From a virus: DNA of 20,005 nucleotides. The position numbers and the translations under genes were made by a program. The stretch covers positions 1 to 20,005 of IMG/VR virus record IMGVR_UViG_3300009537_000234. One strand, written 5' to 3'. Below, piece after piece: positions 12,480 to 19,745 of this stretch; positions within the stretch are counted from its first letter, which is position 1; each line of letters starts with the position of its first letter. The notes below the pieces were generated by a model that saw only the letters and a program-made list of their open reading frames with translations, was not told the DNA's origin and ran no database searches.

Positions 12480-12793
12480 TGAACATTGGCGCGCTTTTGG
12501 CAGTGATCTTTGGCACAGCCGGTAGCGGCACTCCTTCTCCCCCGCCTGATGTCGTTGAAGGCTTTGTGGGGTACTACTCGGGTGGGCGCATTTCCTTGTC
12601 GTGGACGCCGGGCGGGTCCTATCCAACGCGCATCTACTACCCCAACGAAGCGACACTCCACACTACGATCAGTGCGGGGACGACGTATTGGGAGTCGGGC
12701 ATTGTGGGGAATGGCACGAAATCGTTTGGGCTAAAGCATGTCAATGGGGGCGTCGAGTCGGTCAATTTCTTGACACTTGCGGAGGAGGCGTAA
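12479..12793 (+). CDS. Small Ig/FN3-like protein of unknown role
   Basis: The 104-residue protein begins with a hydrophobic stretch (MNIGALLAVIFGTAGS), then a Pro/Ser linker (GTPSPPP) and a beta-rich domain with ISLSWTPGG, TRIYYPN, TTISAGTTYWE and KSFGLKHVNGGVES, which resembles a short fibronectin type III or Ig-like fold. The N-terminal part might be a signal or membrane anchor, but it lacks basic residues, so export is uncertain. ATG 12479 overlaps the fibre-like gene stop. It may be a cell-surface-binding accessory of that fibre. Fold assignment is by eye only. Confidence 0.55.
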   Translation: MNIGALLAVIFGTAGSGTPSPPPDVVEGFVGYYSGGRISLSWTPGGSYPTRIYYPNEATLHTTISAGTTYWESGIVGNGTKSFGLKHVNGGVESVNFLTLAEEA

Positions 12794-12794
12794 G

Positions 12795-13013
12795 ATGGAA
12801 CCTGTGGCCAGCATCGAGCGGACGCTAGGGCGGCTGGAAGGGAAAGTGGATGCTCTCTTGCGGAACCAAGCTCAGCAAGACCACCGGATTCTCCAAGTCA
12901 AGGATCGAGTCCGAGAGTTGGAAGCATTCAAAGTGAAGATGGGGACAACGGCCGCGATCGTGGCGGGGTTGGTGTCCGCGTTGATTGGCTTGAGTGCGCG
13001 GTTTCTCCCATGA
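12795..13013 (+). CDS. Coiled-coil plus TM lysis-type protein (XhlA-like)
   Basis: The 72-residue protein has a heptad-rich N-terminal half (SIERTLGRLEGKVDALLRNQ and VKDRVRELEAFKVK) and one C-terminal membrane helix (about residues 51-69, TTAAIVAGLVSALIGLSAR). This is the layout of XhlA-like phage proteins that assist holins. GGAGGAGG at 12781-12788 lies 6 bases before ATG 12795. The stop overlaps the start of the holin-like gene (ATGA, 13010-13013). The coupling of these two membrane genes supports a lysis role, but there is no proof of pore formation. Confidence 0.65.
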   Translation: MEPVASIERTLGRLEGKVDALLRNQAQQDHRILQVKDRVRELEAFKVKMGTTAAIVAGLVSALIGLSARFLP

Positions 13014-13219
13014 CAGCCCTAATTCGGAAATGGATTCTAGGCTGCTTCGTTGCCCTTGTCGTAGCGTGCATTGGCGGCTGGTTGCTAGGGAAAGACCCAG
13101 AGCAACTGGTGCCCGTGCTCATGCTGGTGGTGGGGGCCCTAGGAGTGGGGGAAGCGAGCAACGTAGGCAAGCGTTGGACTACTAAGCCCGAGCTGGGTAC
13201 GGCGGAGAACCCTCGATGA
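13010..13219 (+). CDS. Holin-like two-helix membrane protein
   Basis: The 69-residue product has membrane helices at about 8-26 (WILGCFVALVVACIGGWLLG) and 33-48 (LVPVLMLVVGALGVGE), a short charged loop between them (KDPEQ) and a polar, basic C-terminal tail (KRWTTKPE). This size and topology fit a class II holin. It is joined by ATGA overlaps to the coiled-coil/TM gene before it and the DUF5675-like gene after it. The sequence does not match a holin family I can name, so the role comes from topology and neighbours. Confidence 0.6.
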   Translation: MTALIRKWILGCFVALVVACIGGWLLGKDPEQLVPVLMLVVGALGVGEASNVGKRWTTKPELGTAENPR

Positions 13220-13647
13220 GACTCCTGTTGGAACGTTTCCTCGCGAGCGCAGATGGTGTGTTTGGCGTCCTGACGGTCGCCGGCTATCACCTGTTCACCT
13301 GCGAGGAGGAAGACCTGGCGAACCGAGTCAGTGTCTCCTGCATCCCGCCGGGGCAGTATGCGCTGAAGCGCACCATTTACGTGAAACACGGATACCCGAC
13401 GTTCGAGGTGATGGATGTGCCAGGGCGCACTCGCATCCTCTTCCATCCCGGCAACACGGAGGAGGACACAGAGGGCTGCATCCTCGTGGGGCTGAGTCTC
13501 GGAGTGTTGGCAGTGACGGACGAGGATAGCGGCCAGCGCCGGAAGAAGCTCGCCGTCTTGTCCTCGCGGCGCGCTTTCGACGCCTTCATGAGCAAGATGG
13601 TGGGAGTGGACGAGGCGGAGCTGATTGTAACGCACTACGGAGGGTAG
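13216..13647 (+). CDS. DUF5675-like protein, possible lysis enzyme
   Basis: The 143-residue protein matches the DUF5675 pattern. It has an early FGVLTVAGYHLFTCEEED (16-33), CIPPGQYALKR (42-52), VPGRTRILFHPGN (68-80) with His77, DTEGCILVG (84-92) with Cys88 and a final SSRRAFDAFM (116-125). The ordered His and Cys on short strands recall the HxG...GC arrangement of L,D-transpeptidase (YkuD) enzymes; that link is my inference, and DUF5675 has no established function that I know. It directly follows two lysis-type membrane genes by an ATGA overlap, where an endolysin would normally be. There is no signal peptide. Confidence 0.65.
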   Translation: MRLLLERFLASADGVFGVLTVAGYHLFTCEEEDLANRVSVSCIPPGQYALKRTIYVKHGYPTFEVMDVPGRTRILFHPGNTEEDTEGCILVGLSLGVLAVTDEDSGQRRKKLAVLSSRRAFDAFMSKMVGVDEAELIVTHYGG

Positions 13648-13648
13648 C

Positions 13649-15178
13649 GTGGCATATATCCCTATCAAGCTGCCCCCGGGCATCTCCTCGAACGGGACGG
13701 TGTACCAGAACAAGGGGCGGTGGTTCGACGGCGATCTGATCCGGTTCTACGAAGGTACGAAGCGCCCGATCGGCGGATGGGACGCGATTTACGACAACGC
13801 CGAGCCGACGCCGGCCAAGATCGCCTTCACGGAAACGACGAACGGGAAGCCCAGCGCGATCATCACCTGGGCGCGGAACGACACCGGGGCGGCGCAGGCT
13901 GCCATCGGCACGAACCTCAAGTGCTACCAGTACAGCCAGGGCGTGCGGACGGACATCACGATCGCCGGCTTGACGACCGGAAACGTGGATGGGGCCTATG
14001 CGAGTGGGGCCTATGGTGTTGGTGCGTATGGCATTGGTGCCTATGGTGTGGGGGACCCGACGCAATCTGTGCTGAGTGAGGCGGACACCTGGAGCTTCGA
14101 CACCTGGGGCGACTACCTCGTGGCGTGCTTCACCGCGGATGGGCGCCTGTTCTATTGGGACGGGGATACGGGGAATGATCTGGCGGTGATGACGAACGCG
14201 CCCACGACCTGCTCAGCGGTGGTTGTGACCCCCGAGCGCTTCGTGGTGGCTCTAGGCGCCGGTGGGGACCCGCGGCATGTGCAGTGGTGCGATCAGGAAG
14301 ACTACGCGACTTGGACGGCTTCGGCTTCCAATCAGGCTGGCGATTGGTACTTGGCAGGTAACGGGCGCCTCCAGATGGGGCTGCGCGGCCGGGGGGAGAC
14401 GCTGCTTTGGACGACGCAAGAGCTGTACGCGATGCGCTACATCGGGAGCTCGTTGGTTTACCAGATTCAACGGATTGGGACGGGCTGTGGTGTGGTGTCG
14501 CGGCATGGGGCGGTGGCGTTCGATGGGCGTGCGGCTTGGATGGGCAGCAACTCGTTCTTCGCCTATGATGGGACGGTGCGTGCCATTCCCTGCTCAGTAT
14601 CGGATGACGTGTTCGGGGACATCAATGTTGAGCAAATCTCCAAGGTGTGGGGTTTGCACATCGCGGCATTCCAGGAGATTTGGTGGTTCTACCCGGGCGC
14701 CGGCAGCGTGGACTGCGATCGGTACGTGAGCTGGAACTACAAGGAAAACCATTGGAGCAAGGGCGCGCTGGAGCGCGCATGCGGTTACGAGCGCCAGGCA
14801 TATGATAACCCGATGATGTCGGATGGAGCCAACCTCTTCATGCACGAGTCGAGCACCAACCTGGACTCCCTCGTGCCGTATCTGGAGAGCGGCCCTATTG
14901 AGATCGGTGAGGGTGATCGCATGTTCATGGCGCGGTGGTTGCTTCCTGATGAGGGCACCGCCTTGGGCGGGCCGGGGCTGGGGAATGTGTCGGCGTACAT
15001 CAAGTCGCGCATCTACCCGACCGAAACCGAGACGACTTCAGCGGAGCTGACCTTGGCGGCGCCGACGAGTGTGCGGGTGACGGCGCGGGAGATTCGGTTG
15101 AGGATTGAGCAGGAAGCGGAGGGCAACTGGCGGGTGGGAGACTTCCGCCTGGAAGGGGCCCTGGCGAGTCGGCGGTAA
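13649..15178 (+). CDS. Tail nozzle/tubular-type protein
   Basis: The 509-residue protein probably forms the tail nozzle under the adaptor. It starts with PIKLPPGISSNGTVYQNKGR and WFDGDLIRFYEGTKRPIGGW, typical of podovirus nozzle or DNA-stabilisation proteins, and has many Trp/Gly-rich beta strands (TWSFDTWGDYLVACF, LFYWDG, HVQWCDQEDYATW) suggesting a beta-propeller-like core. Four tandem five-residue units GAYxx lie at residues 115-134. GTG 13649 follows GGAGGG at 13639-13644. Its stop overlaps the tail fibre start (TAATG). Assignment is by sequence pattern and gene order. Confidence 0.78.
   Translation: MAYIPIKLPPGISSNGTVYQNKGRWFDGDLIRFYEGTKRPIGGWDAIYDNAEPTPAKIAFTETTNGKPSAIITWARNDTGAAQAAIGTNLKCYQYSQGVRTDITIAGLTTGNVDGAYASGAYGVGAYGIGAYGVGDPTQSVLSEADTWSFDTWGDYLVACFTADGRLFYWDGDTGNDLAVMTNAPTTCSAVVVTPERFVVALGAGGDPRHVQWCDQEDYATWTASASNQAGDWYLAGNGRLQMGLRGRGETLLWTTQELYAMRYIGSSLVYQIQRIGTGCGVVSRHGAVAFDGRAAWMGSNSFFAYDGTVRAIPCSVSDDVFGDINVEQISKVWGLHIAAFQEIWWFYPGAGSVDCDRYVSWNYKENHWSKGALERACGYERQAYDNPMMSDGANLFMHESSTNLDSLVPYLESGPIEIGEGDRMFMARWLLPDEGTALGGPGLGNVSAYIKSRIYPTETETTSAELTLAAPTSVRVTAREIRLRIEQEAEGNWRVGDFRLEGALASRR
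13991..14050 (+). repeat. Tandem 15-base repeat coding GAYxx units
   Basis: Four in-frame 15-base units encode GAYAS, GAYGV, GAYGI and GAYGV inside the nozzle gene. Codons differ between units (GCC or GCG for Ala, GGG or GGT for Gly), so the protein pattern is kept while the DNA has drifted. The flexible Gly/Tyr-rich loop is a recurring feature of nozzle-type proteins. Confidence 0.85.
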
Positions 15179-16605
15179 TGGCGCAGCAAGATCGGATTCT
15201 CTCGGCCTTGTTGCCCTTGGCGCCTGAGCGGTATGAGCGGGGCCAAGAGCAAGAGTTTCGGCGAGCGTTGGAGCTGGCGTTGCAGGATGTGCTGGCGTTG
15301 GCGGTTGCCCAAACGGCTGCGGCTACTGACCATGGGGCGTTGACGGGCCTGGGAGATGATGACCACCCCTTGTACCTTCTCGCTTCGGACGCAACGAGTC
15401 GCGTGGCTTTCGCGGCGAATTGGATTGACTTGACAGATGCGGGCGCTACGGCGCTTCACAAGCATGACCACGGCAGTATGGATGGGCTTGGGGATGACGA
15501 CCACACGATCTATCTGCTGGCCGCTGGAACGCGGGGGTTGTCAGCCTCATGGGATGTGGGGGCATACTCGATCACTGCGTTGAGCTTCATCACGGACACG
15601 ATCAGCGAGGAAACTGGCGCGGCTGGCGTGACCATCGACTCTCTGCTCGTGAAGGACGGCAACATCGAGCTGGCAGCGGACGCGATGATTCGCGCAACGG
15701 ATGCAGGGACGAGTCAAGGGAACGCGGTTGTCATTGAAGCGGATACGGATGGGGCCGCAGTGAATTCGCTCTTGGTGCGTACCCGCAACCACATGAGCTT
15801 CATTGTGGACTCCAATAACTCGGGCAGTGCCAACTACTTTCATTGGCTCCGGGATGCCATAACTGTTGCAGGCGCGACGGAAGCAATGCGCCTGGTGACT
15901 GAAGCGCCTGAGTTGCTCATTGGGGGCGACGATAGCCTTGCGGGGATGCTGACGCTGTACGGGCCGGGCGCAGGGGACGCCGAAGGCGGAGAGCTTCGCC
16001 TGCATACGGGAGCGGATTACGACGCTTCGATTGATTACTTCTTTGTTGATGCGTATGAGGACGATCTTCGGATCGGGCGTGCGGGTTCTGTGGAGTTGCA
16101 GTACCAAGGTGGGGCGGATGCGTGGTTCTTCTCGTCTGGTGTGGTCTGTGGTGCGCCGACAGGCGGAAGCCAGGGAGATGGCACGATCAATGTCGCTGGT
16201 GGGTACTATGTGAATGGTGCCGCCTTGGGCGCTATGGTCTTCGTCGCGCAGTCCTCGGGAAGCAACCTGAGCAATACGGCAACGCAGTACCTTGGGCCTG
16301 ATTCTGGACCGAATGCGACGGAGGTGAATCGCAGTTGGGTGGTGCCTGTTGCTGGCACCTTGACGCGGATGTATGCGTGGTGCAACGGCTCTCCCGGGGG
16401 GACGGCGGACTATACTTTTTCGGTGATGCAGAATGGGGCGTACGCCTCGGGGCTTGATGTGACGGTGACGCATCCGCTGGGCTACGGCACTACGAGTGGC
16501 AGCATCGCGGTGGCGGCAGGGGACCGTTTGAGTATTCGCAGCGTGCCGCAAGGCACACCTACGGCACGGTTGGCGAAAGTCAGTCTCGTGTTTGTTCCAA
16601 GCTAA
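15178..16605 (+). CDS. Tail fibre / receptor-binding protein
   Basis: The 475-residue protein has a helical N-terminus (about 1-48) for attachment, then two 19-residue repeats at 51-69 and 97-115 with the pattern DHGxxxGLGDDDHxxYLLA. Similar GLxDDDHxxYL units are common in phage fibre shafts. The middle is beta-rich (GVTIDSLLVKDGNIELAADA) and holds a segment GDGTINVAGGYYVNG typical of fibres. The last 120 residues form a Ser/Thr/Gly-rich beta domain that may be the receptor-binding tip. No chaperone or depolymerase motif is evident. ATG 15178 overlaps the nozzle stop. Host receptor unknown. Confidence 0.78.
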   Translation: MAQQDRILSALLPLAPERYERGQEQEFRRALELALQDVLALAVAQTAAATDHGALTGLGDDDHPLYLLASDATSRVAFAANWIDLTDAGATALHKHDHGSMDGLGDDDHTIYLLAAGTRGLSASWDVGAYSITALSFITDTISEETGAAGVTIDSLLVKDGNIELAADAMIRATDAGTSQGNAVVIEADTDGAAVNSLLVRTRNHMSFIVDSNNSGSANYFHWLRDAITVAGATEAMRLVTEAPELLIGGDDSLAGMLTLYGPGAGDAEGGELRLHTGADYDASIDYFFVDAYEDDLRIGRAGSVELQYQGGADAWFFSSGVVCGAPTGGSQGDGTINVAGGYYVNGAALGAMVFVAQSSGSNLSNTATQYLGPDSGPNATEVNRSWVVPVAGTLTRMYAWCNGSPGGTADYTFSVMQNGAYASGLDVTVTHPLGYGTTSGSIAVAAGDRLSIRSVPQGTPTARLAKVSLVFVPS

Positions 16606-16616
16606 GGGGGGCTCCG

Positions 16617-16832
16617 ATGAAACTGTACCTTAACCCGAAGCAGGAAGCGGCGGTGTCGGGCATGATTGCCGAGAAAGCGGCCCTCGACGCAAAGGTGCGG
16701 GGGTACCTTCAGGCAATCATAGATGTCGCAAATCTCGACTACCCTGGTGCGGGACGTGTGGGGCGCGATGCAGATGGGCTTTTCTTCGAGTGGCCGGACC
16801 CGGAGCCCCCGCATGACCCACCCGATGCGTAG
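16617..16832 (+). CDS. Small protein of unknown function
   Basis: This 71-residue protein has a helical first half (LNPKQEAAVSGMIAEKAALD) and an acidic, Pro-rich tail (EWPDPEPPHDPPDA). AAGGGGG at 16604-16610 precedes ATG 16617. It overlaps the following gene by 20 bases. No membrane segment or known motif is present. The position between fibre and ejection-type genes suggests a small virion or chaperone protein, but this is only positional. Confidence 0.62.
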   Translation: MKLYLNPKQEAAVSGMIAEKAALDAKVRGYLQAIIDVANLDYPGAGRVGRDADGLFFEWPDPEPPHDPPDA

Positions 16833-17205
16833 TGAGTTTGAGCGCTTTCAGGCTGAGATCGAGCGGGCGCTGGAGTATGGCGGGGGCACGCACACGTTGG
16901 ACGACGTGTGGTCCGGTATCGAGGCGGGGGACCTCCAGCTTTGGCCGGGGGCCAACTCCGTAATCGTGACCACGATTGTCCAACAGCCGCAGCGACGGGA
17001 CCTCCACTTTTTCCTCGCTGCCGGCACACAGGAAGAGTTGAAGCGCACCTATCCGATCGTGCTCGCATGGGGCATGGAGATAGGATGCGAGATGGCAACG
17101 TTCACTGGACGCAAGGGTTGGGAGCGTACGTTCCTGACTCAGCAAGATGGTTGGAAGCCCAAGCTCGTGACGTTCGAGCGGGAGTTGAACAATGGGCGGA
17201 GGTAA
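16813..17205 (+). CDS. Acetyltransferase-like phage protein (T7 gp13-type position)
   Basis: The 130-residue protein has the pattern ALEYGGGTHTLDDV (19-32), GDLQLWPGANSVIVTTI (39-55), DLHFFLAAGTQEEL (63-76) and MATFTGRKGWERTF (94-107), seen in a common small phage protein with a GNAT-like strand order. It lacks an evident acetyl-CoA loop, so catalysis is doubtful. In T7 the small GNAT-like protein gp13 also lies next to the internal virion proteins, and the same order is found here. ATG 16813 has GGAG 7 bases upstream; ATG 16825 or an earlier start at 16723 are alternatives. It overlaps the next gene by 14 bases. Confidence 0.65.
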   Translation: MTHPMRSEFERFQAEIERALEYGGGTHTLDDVWSGIEAGDLQLWPGANSVIVTTIVQQPQRRDLHFFLAAGTQEELKRTYPIVLAWGMEIGCEMATFTGRKGWERTFLTQQDGWKPKLVTFERELNNGRR

Positions 17206-18079
17206 GAAAGGCGGCGGTGGTGAGTCACAGACCATCAGGATGGAGATGGACCCCGCCCAGCGCGCCTACCTGAATCAGTACAGGAAGCTCGCGCAGCAAG
17301 GGTTCGACCGATTCGCCACCCGTGGCGCAGGCCCCGGGGTGGGTCCGCTCTACGAACAGCTTCAGCAGGGCTACCAGAACCTCGGCATGCCCAACGAATG
17401 GATGCAGCAGGCTGGGCAGTACGCCGGCCAAGCGGCGGGCGGATTGGAGCAGGCCGGCCAGACCGGGCTCAAGGGCATCGGCCAGTACTTCAACCCCTAC
17501 CAGAACGAAGTCATCGGGGGGATGCAGTCGGACTTCGATCGCCAGCGGCAGCAGGCCGCGATGCGCGCCCAGCAGGTGGCAACACAGTCGGGCGCCTTCG
17601 GAGGTAACCGCAGCGCCGTGTTGGAGGCGGAGAGCGCGCGCAATCTGCAGGAGCTTGAGGGGCAGCAGCTCGGCCAGTTTCGCCACCAGGGCTTCCAGAG
17701 CGCCGCGGATCAGCTCATGGCGGAGCGGCAGCGGCTTGGCAGTCTCGGGATGCAGGGGCTCCAGAACCTCTACAATGTGGGGCAGTTTCAGAGCGGGATG
17801 CAGCAGGCCGGCCTTCAGGGGCTTGGCGGGTTGATGCAGTACGGACGGGACGTGGGGATGCAGCAGTACAACCAGCCTTTCCAGAACTACCAGCAGGCGC
17901 TCGGCCTCTTCGGGCCGGCGTTGGGGATGGGGGATAGCACGCAGACGACCGCCCAGCCGACTTCCGGAGGCGGGCCGTTCCAGGGTGCGCTCGGCGGGGC
18001 CATGACGGGCTTCAGCATGGGCGGGCCGATCGGTGGTGCGATCGGGGGCGGCCTCGGGCTGCTCGGGGGGATGTTCTAA
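17192..18079 (+). CDS. Internal virion / ejection (pilot-like) protein
   Basis: The 295-residue, Gln/Gly/Ala-rich protein carries the motif YFNPYQNEVIGG (99-110) followed by SGAFGGNRSAVLEAE (133-147), a pair I recall from many phage proteins thought to be ejected or tail-internal. The N-terminus is Gly/Lys-rich (GGGKKGGGG), the middle a long Gln-rich helix with repeated LGxxGLQ units (about 180-235), and the end a Gly-rich hydrophobic stretch (about 265-295, GGPIGGAIGGGLGLLGGMF) able to enter a membrane. ATG 17192 has GGGAG 7 bases upstream. It heads a coupled set of similar proteins. Ejection function is inferred. Confidence 0.7.
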   Translation: MGGGKKGGGGESQTIRMEMDPAQRAYLNQYRKLAQQGFDRFATRGAGPGVGPLYEQLQQGYQNLGMPNEWMQQAGQYAGQAAGGLEQAGQTGLKGIGQYFNPYQNEVIGGMQSDFDRQRQQAAMRAQQVATQSGAFGGNRSAVLEAESARNLQELEGQQLGQFRHQGFQSAADQLMAERQRLGSLGMQGLQNLYNVGQFQSGMQQAGLQGLGGLMQYGRDVGMQQYNQPFQNYQQALGLFGPALGMGDSTQTTAQPTSGGGPFQGALGGAMTGFSMGGPIGGAIGGGLGLLGGMF

Positions 18080-18435
18080 TGCCCTACGGACTCCTGGGGC
18101 TCATGGCTCCACAGTTGGCGCAGCGGCGCCCACAGCTTCAAGGCTCGTTCGCAGGTGGGATGCCGCAGCTCGCGCAGCAGCCTCTCCAGGGCTCGCTGAT
18201 CGGGGGCATGGTTCCCCAGCCGCAGACGGCGGAGCTTCAAGGTAACTTCATGCAGGCGGCTCAGCAGCAGCTCTTGCGCGGGCCGGCCGAGCAGGCCGGT
18301 CAGCAGCCGGGCGGCGGCCTGATGGCCCTCCTGCAGCGCCTCCGCCCGATGATTGGGCAGATGGGGGTCGGGATGTTGCAGAACATGGCGCCTCGCCCGG
18401 CCGGTGGCTTGGGTGGGCTCGGAGGCTTTCGGTAA
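18079..18435 (+). CDS. Small Gln/Gly-rich virion-type protein with repeats
   Basis: The 118-residue protein starts MPYGLLGLMAP, sharing MPY and GLMAP with the next protein. It has three LQG[SN][FL] units at residues 20-24, 36-40 and 53-57 (16-17 residue period). The C-terminal part is hydrophobic and Met-rich (LQRLRPMIGQMGVGMLQNM) and ends in GGLGGLGGFR. Both ends overlap neighbours by TAATG. Composition and neighbours point to a virion or ejection protein; the shared start with the following gene suggests partial duplication. No family known. Confidence 0.65.
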   Translation: MPYGLLGLMAPQLAQRRPQLQGSFAGGMPQLAQQPLQGSLIGGMVPQPQTAELQGNFMQAAQQQLLRGPAEQAGQQPGGGLMALLQRLRPMIGQMGVGMLQNMAPRPAGGLGGLGGFR

Positions 18436-19745
18436 TGCCCTACGATCCACGTTTCCCGGTCGGTCCGATGGGTCTGATGGCTCCGGGGGGCTCCCCCCTG
18501 CGTCCGGGTGGGTTCGGGGCTCCTGGGGGCGCACAGGCCCAAGGCGCCCCATCAGCGGCCCCGATGTCCATCTGGGACCGCATTCTGGCGAACATGGGGC
18601 GGATGGGGGGCCCTCAGGCGAGCCTTCTGCCTCCAGAGCTGTTGCAGGGCGCGGGGCGGCAGGGCCTTCTCGCCGCCGGCACGTCGCTCCTGGCGGGGAT
18701 GGCGCCCACCACTCAGCCGCGCAATCTCCTCGCCGACCTGGGTACGGCACTTCAGGCCGGGCAGCAAGCCGCGCAGCAAGGGGTGGGGCAGGGGCTCCAG
18801 GCGACCCAGCAGGGGCGTGAGCTGGAGTACCAGCAGAAGCTCGATGAAGCGACGAAGCGTGGTGCGGGGCCGGAGGAGCTTCTGGCCTTGGCTCAGCAAT
18901 ATGGCGACGTGGGGATGGCTCAGGTCGCGGTGCAGCAGCTTCAGCAACAGATGCCGAAGTATGATGAGGTTTGGAATCCCGAGACGGGGCGGTTTGAGTA
19001 CGCTCAAATCGTGCAAGGGCGTCCGGTGCCGGGTTCCTTCACAGGACAGGTGGGGGCGCGCGAACAAGCGCGACAGCAGCGCGAGATCGAGCAAGGCATG
19101 ATGGCAGATGATCGGCGCGTGCGAGCGGAAGACCGTCTGAAAGACGATTTTCGACAGGCGATGACGCCGCTCCAAAATGCTGCGCAGATCGTAGATGCGG
19201 GGCTGGAAGGCATTGAGGGCGCGCTGGCGCGGGGAGAAAACGTGACAGGAGCCGACCAGATTCTTGCACTCTATGCGTTCATTCGAGGCATTGATCCTAA
19301 CTCCGTGGTGCGAGAGGGTGAGGCGCGGCTAGCGATGGAAGCGCAGAGCACCATCGACCGTATTGGCGCCATTGCACGGCGGGCGACGACGACCACCGTG
19401 TTGCCCCCTAAACTGATTCGTGAGATGGCTGAATCGCTGCGGCGGCTCCAAGCTTCCTCGCGCGGACGGATGGCTGACATCTACGACCAACATAGCTCTC
19501 TGATTGCAGAACGTGGCTTCAGTCCGAGCCTGATTACCAAACCCCGTTGGTATGATCGGTACAAACAGGGGGCTGCGCCGGTGGCGGTTGAGCTGTGGGA
19601 CCCGGGCGAGCCGGAACCGGCACTTGTGAGTCCCGCGCCTTCGGTCAACTTGACTACACCTGGGGGCGGGGCCCCTGGTGCTATTCTGGGGTGGCTGCGG
19701 GAATTGGAGCGCCGGCACGGTCCGGGTAGTGAGGGAGCGCGATAA
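18435..19745 (+). CDS. Probable internal virion / ejection protein
   Basis: The 436-residue protein has a Pro/Gly-rich N-terminus (MPYDPRFPVGPMGLMAPGGS), a helical Ala/Gln-rich part (about 70-175, with runs such as GTALQAGQQAAQQGVGQGLQ), then a charged helical region (about 220-345: REQARQQREIEQGMMADDRR and QAMTPLQNAAQIVDAG). The segment ADQILALYAFIRGIDPNSVVREGE, near 273-296, resembles a conserved piece of large phage internal proteins. The end is Pro/Gly-rich. TAATG overlaps join it to genes on both sides. No lytic transglycosylase motif is seen. Confidence 0.7.
   Translation: MPYDPRFPVGPMGLMAPGGSPLRPGGFGAPGGAQAQGAPSAAPMSIWDRILANMGRMGGPQASLLPPELLQGAGRQGLLAAGTSLLAGMAPTTQPRNLLADLGTALQAGQQAAQQGVGQGLQATQQGRELEYQQKLDEATKRGAGPEELLALAQQYGDVGMAQVAVQQLQQQMPKYDEVWNPETGRFEYAQIVQGRPVPGSFTGQVGAREQARQQREIEQGMMADDRRVRAEDRLKDDFRQAMTPLQNAAQIVDAGLEGIEGALARGENVTGADQILALYAFIRGIDPNSVVREGEARLAMEAQSTIDRIGAIARRATTTTVLPPKLIREMAESLRRLQASSRGRMADIYDQHSSLIAERGFSPSLITKPRWYDRYKQGAAPVAVELWDPGEPEPALVSPAPSVNLTTPGGGAPGAILGWLRELERRHGPGSEGAR

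Noticed and set aside
12928-13713. 261-codon minus-strand open frame over the lysis cassette
   Set aside because: It would be antisense to three coupled + strand genes with good topology and start signals, and has no ribosome site or family pattern.
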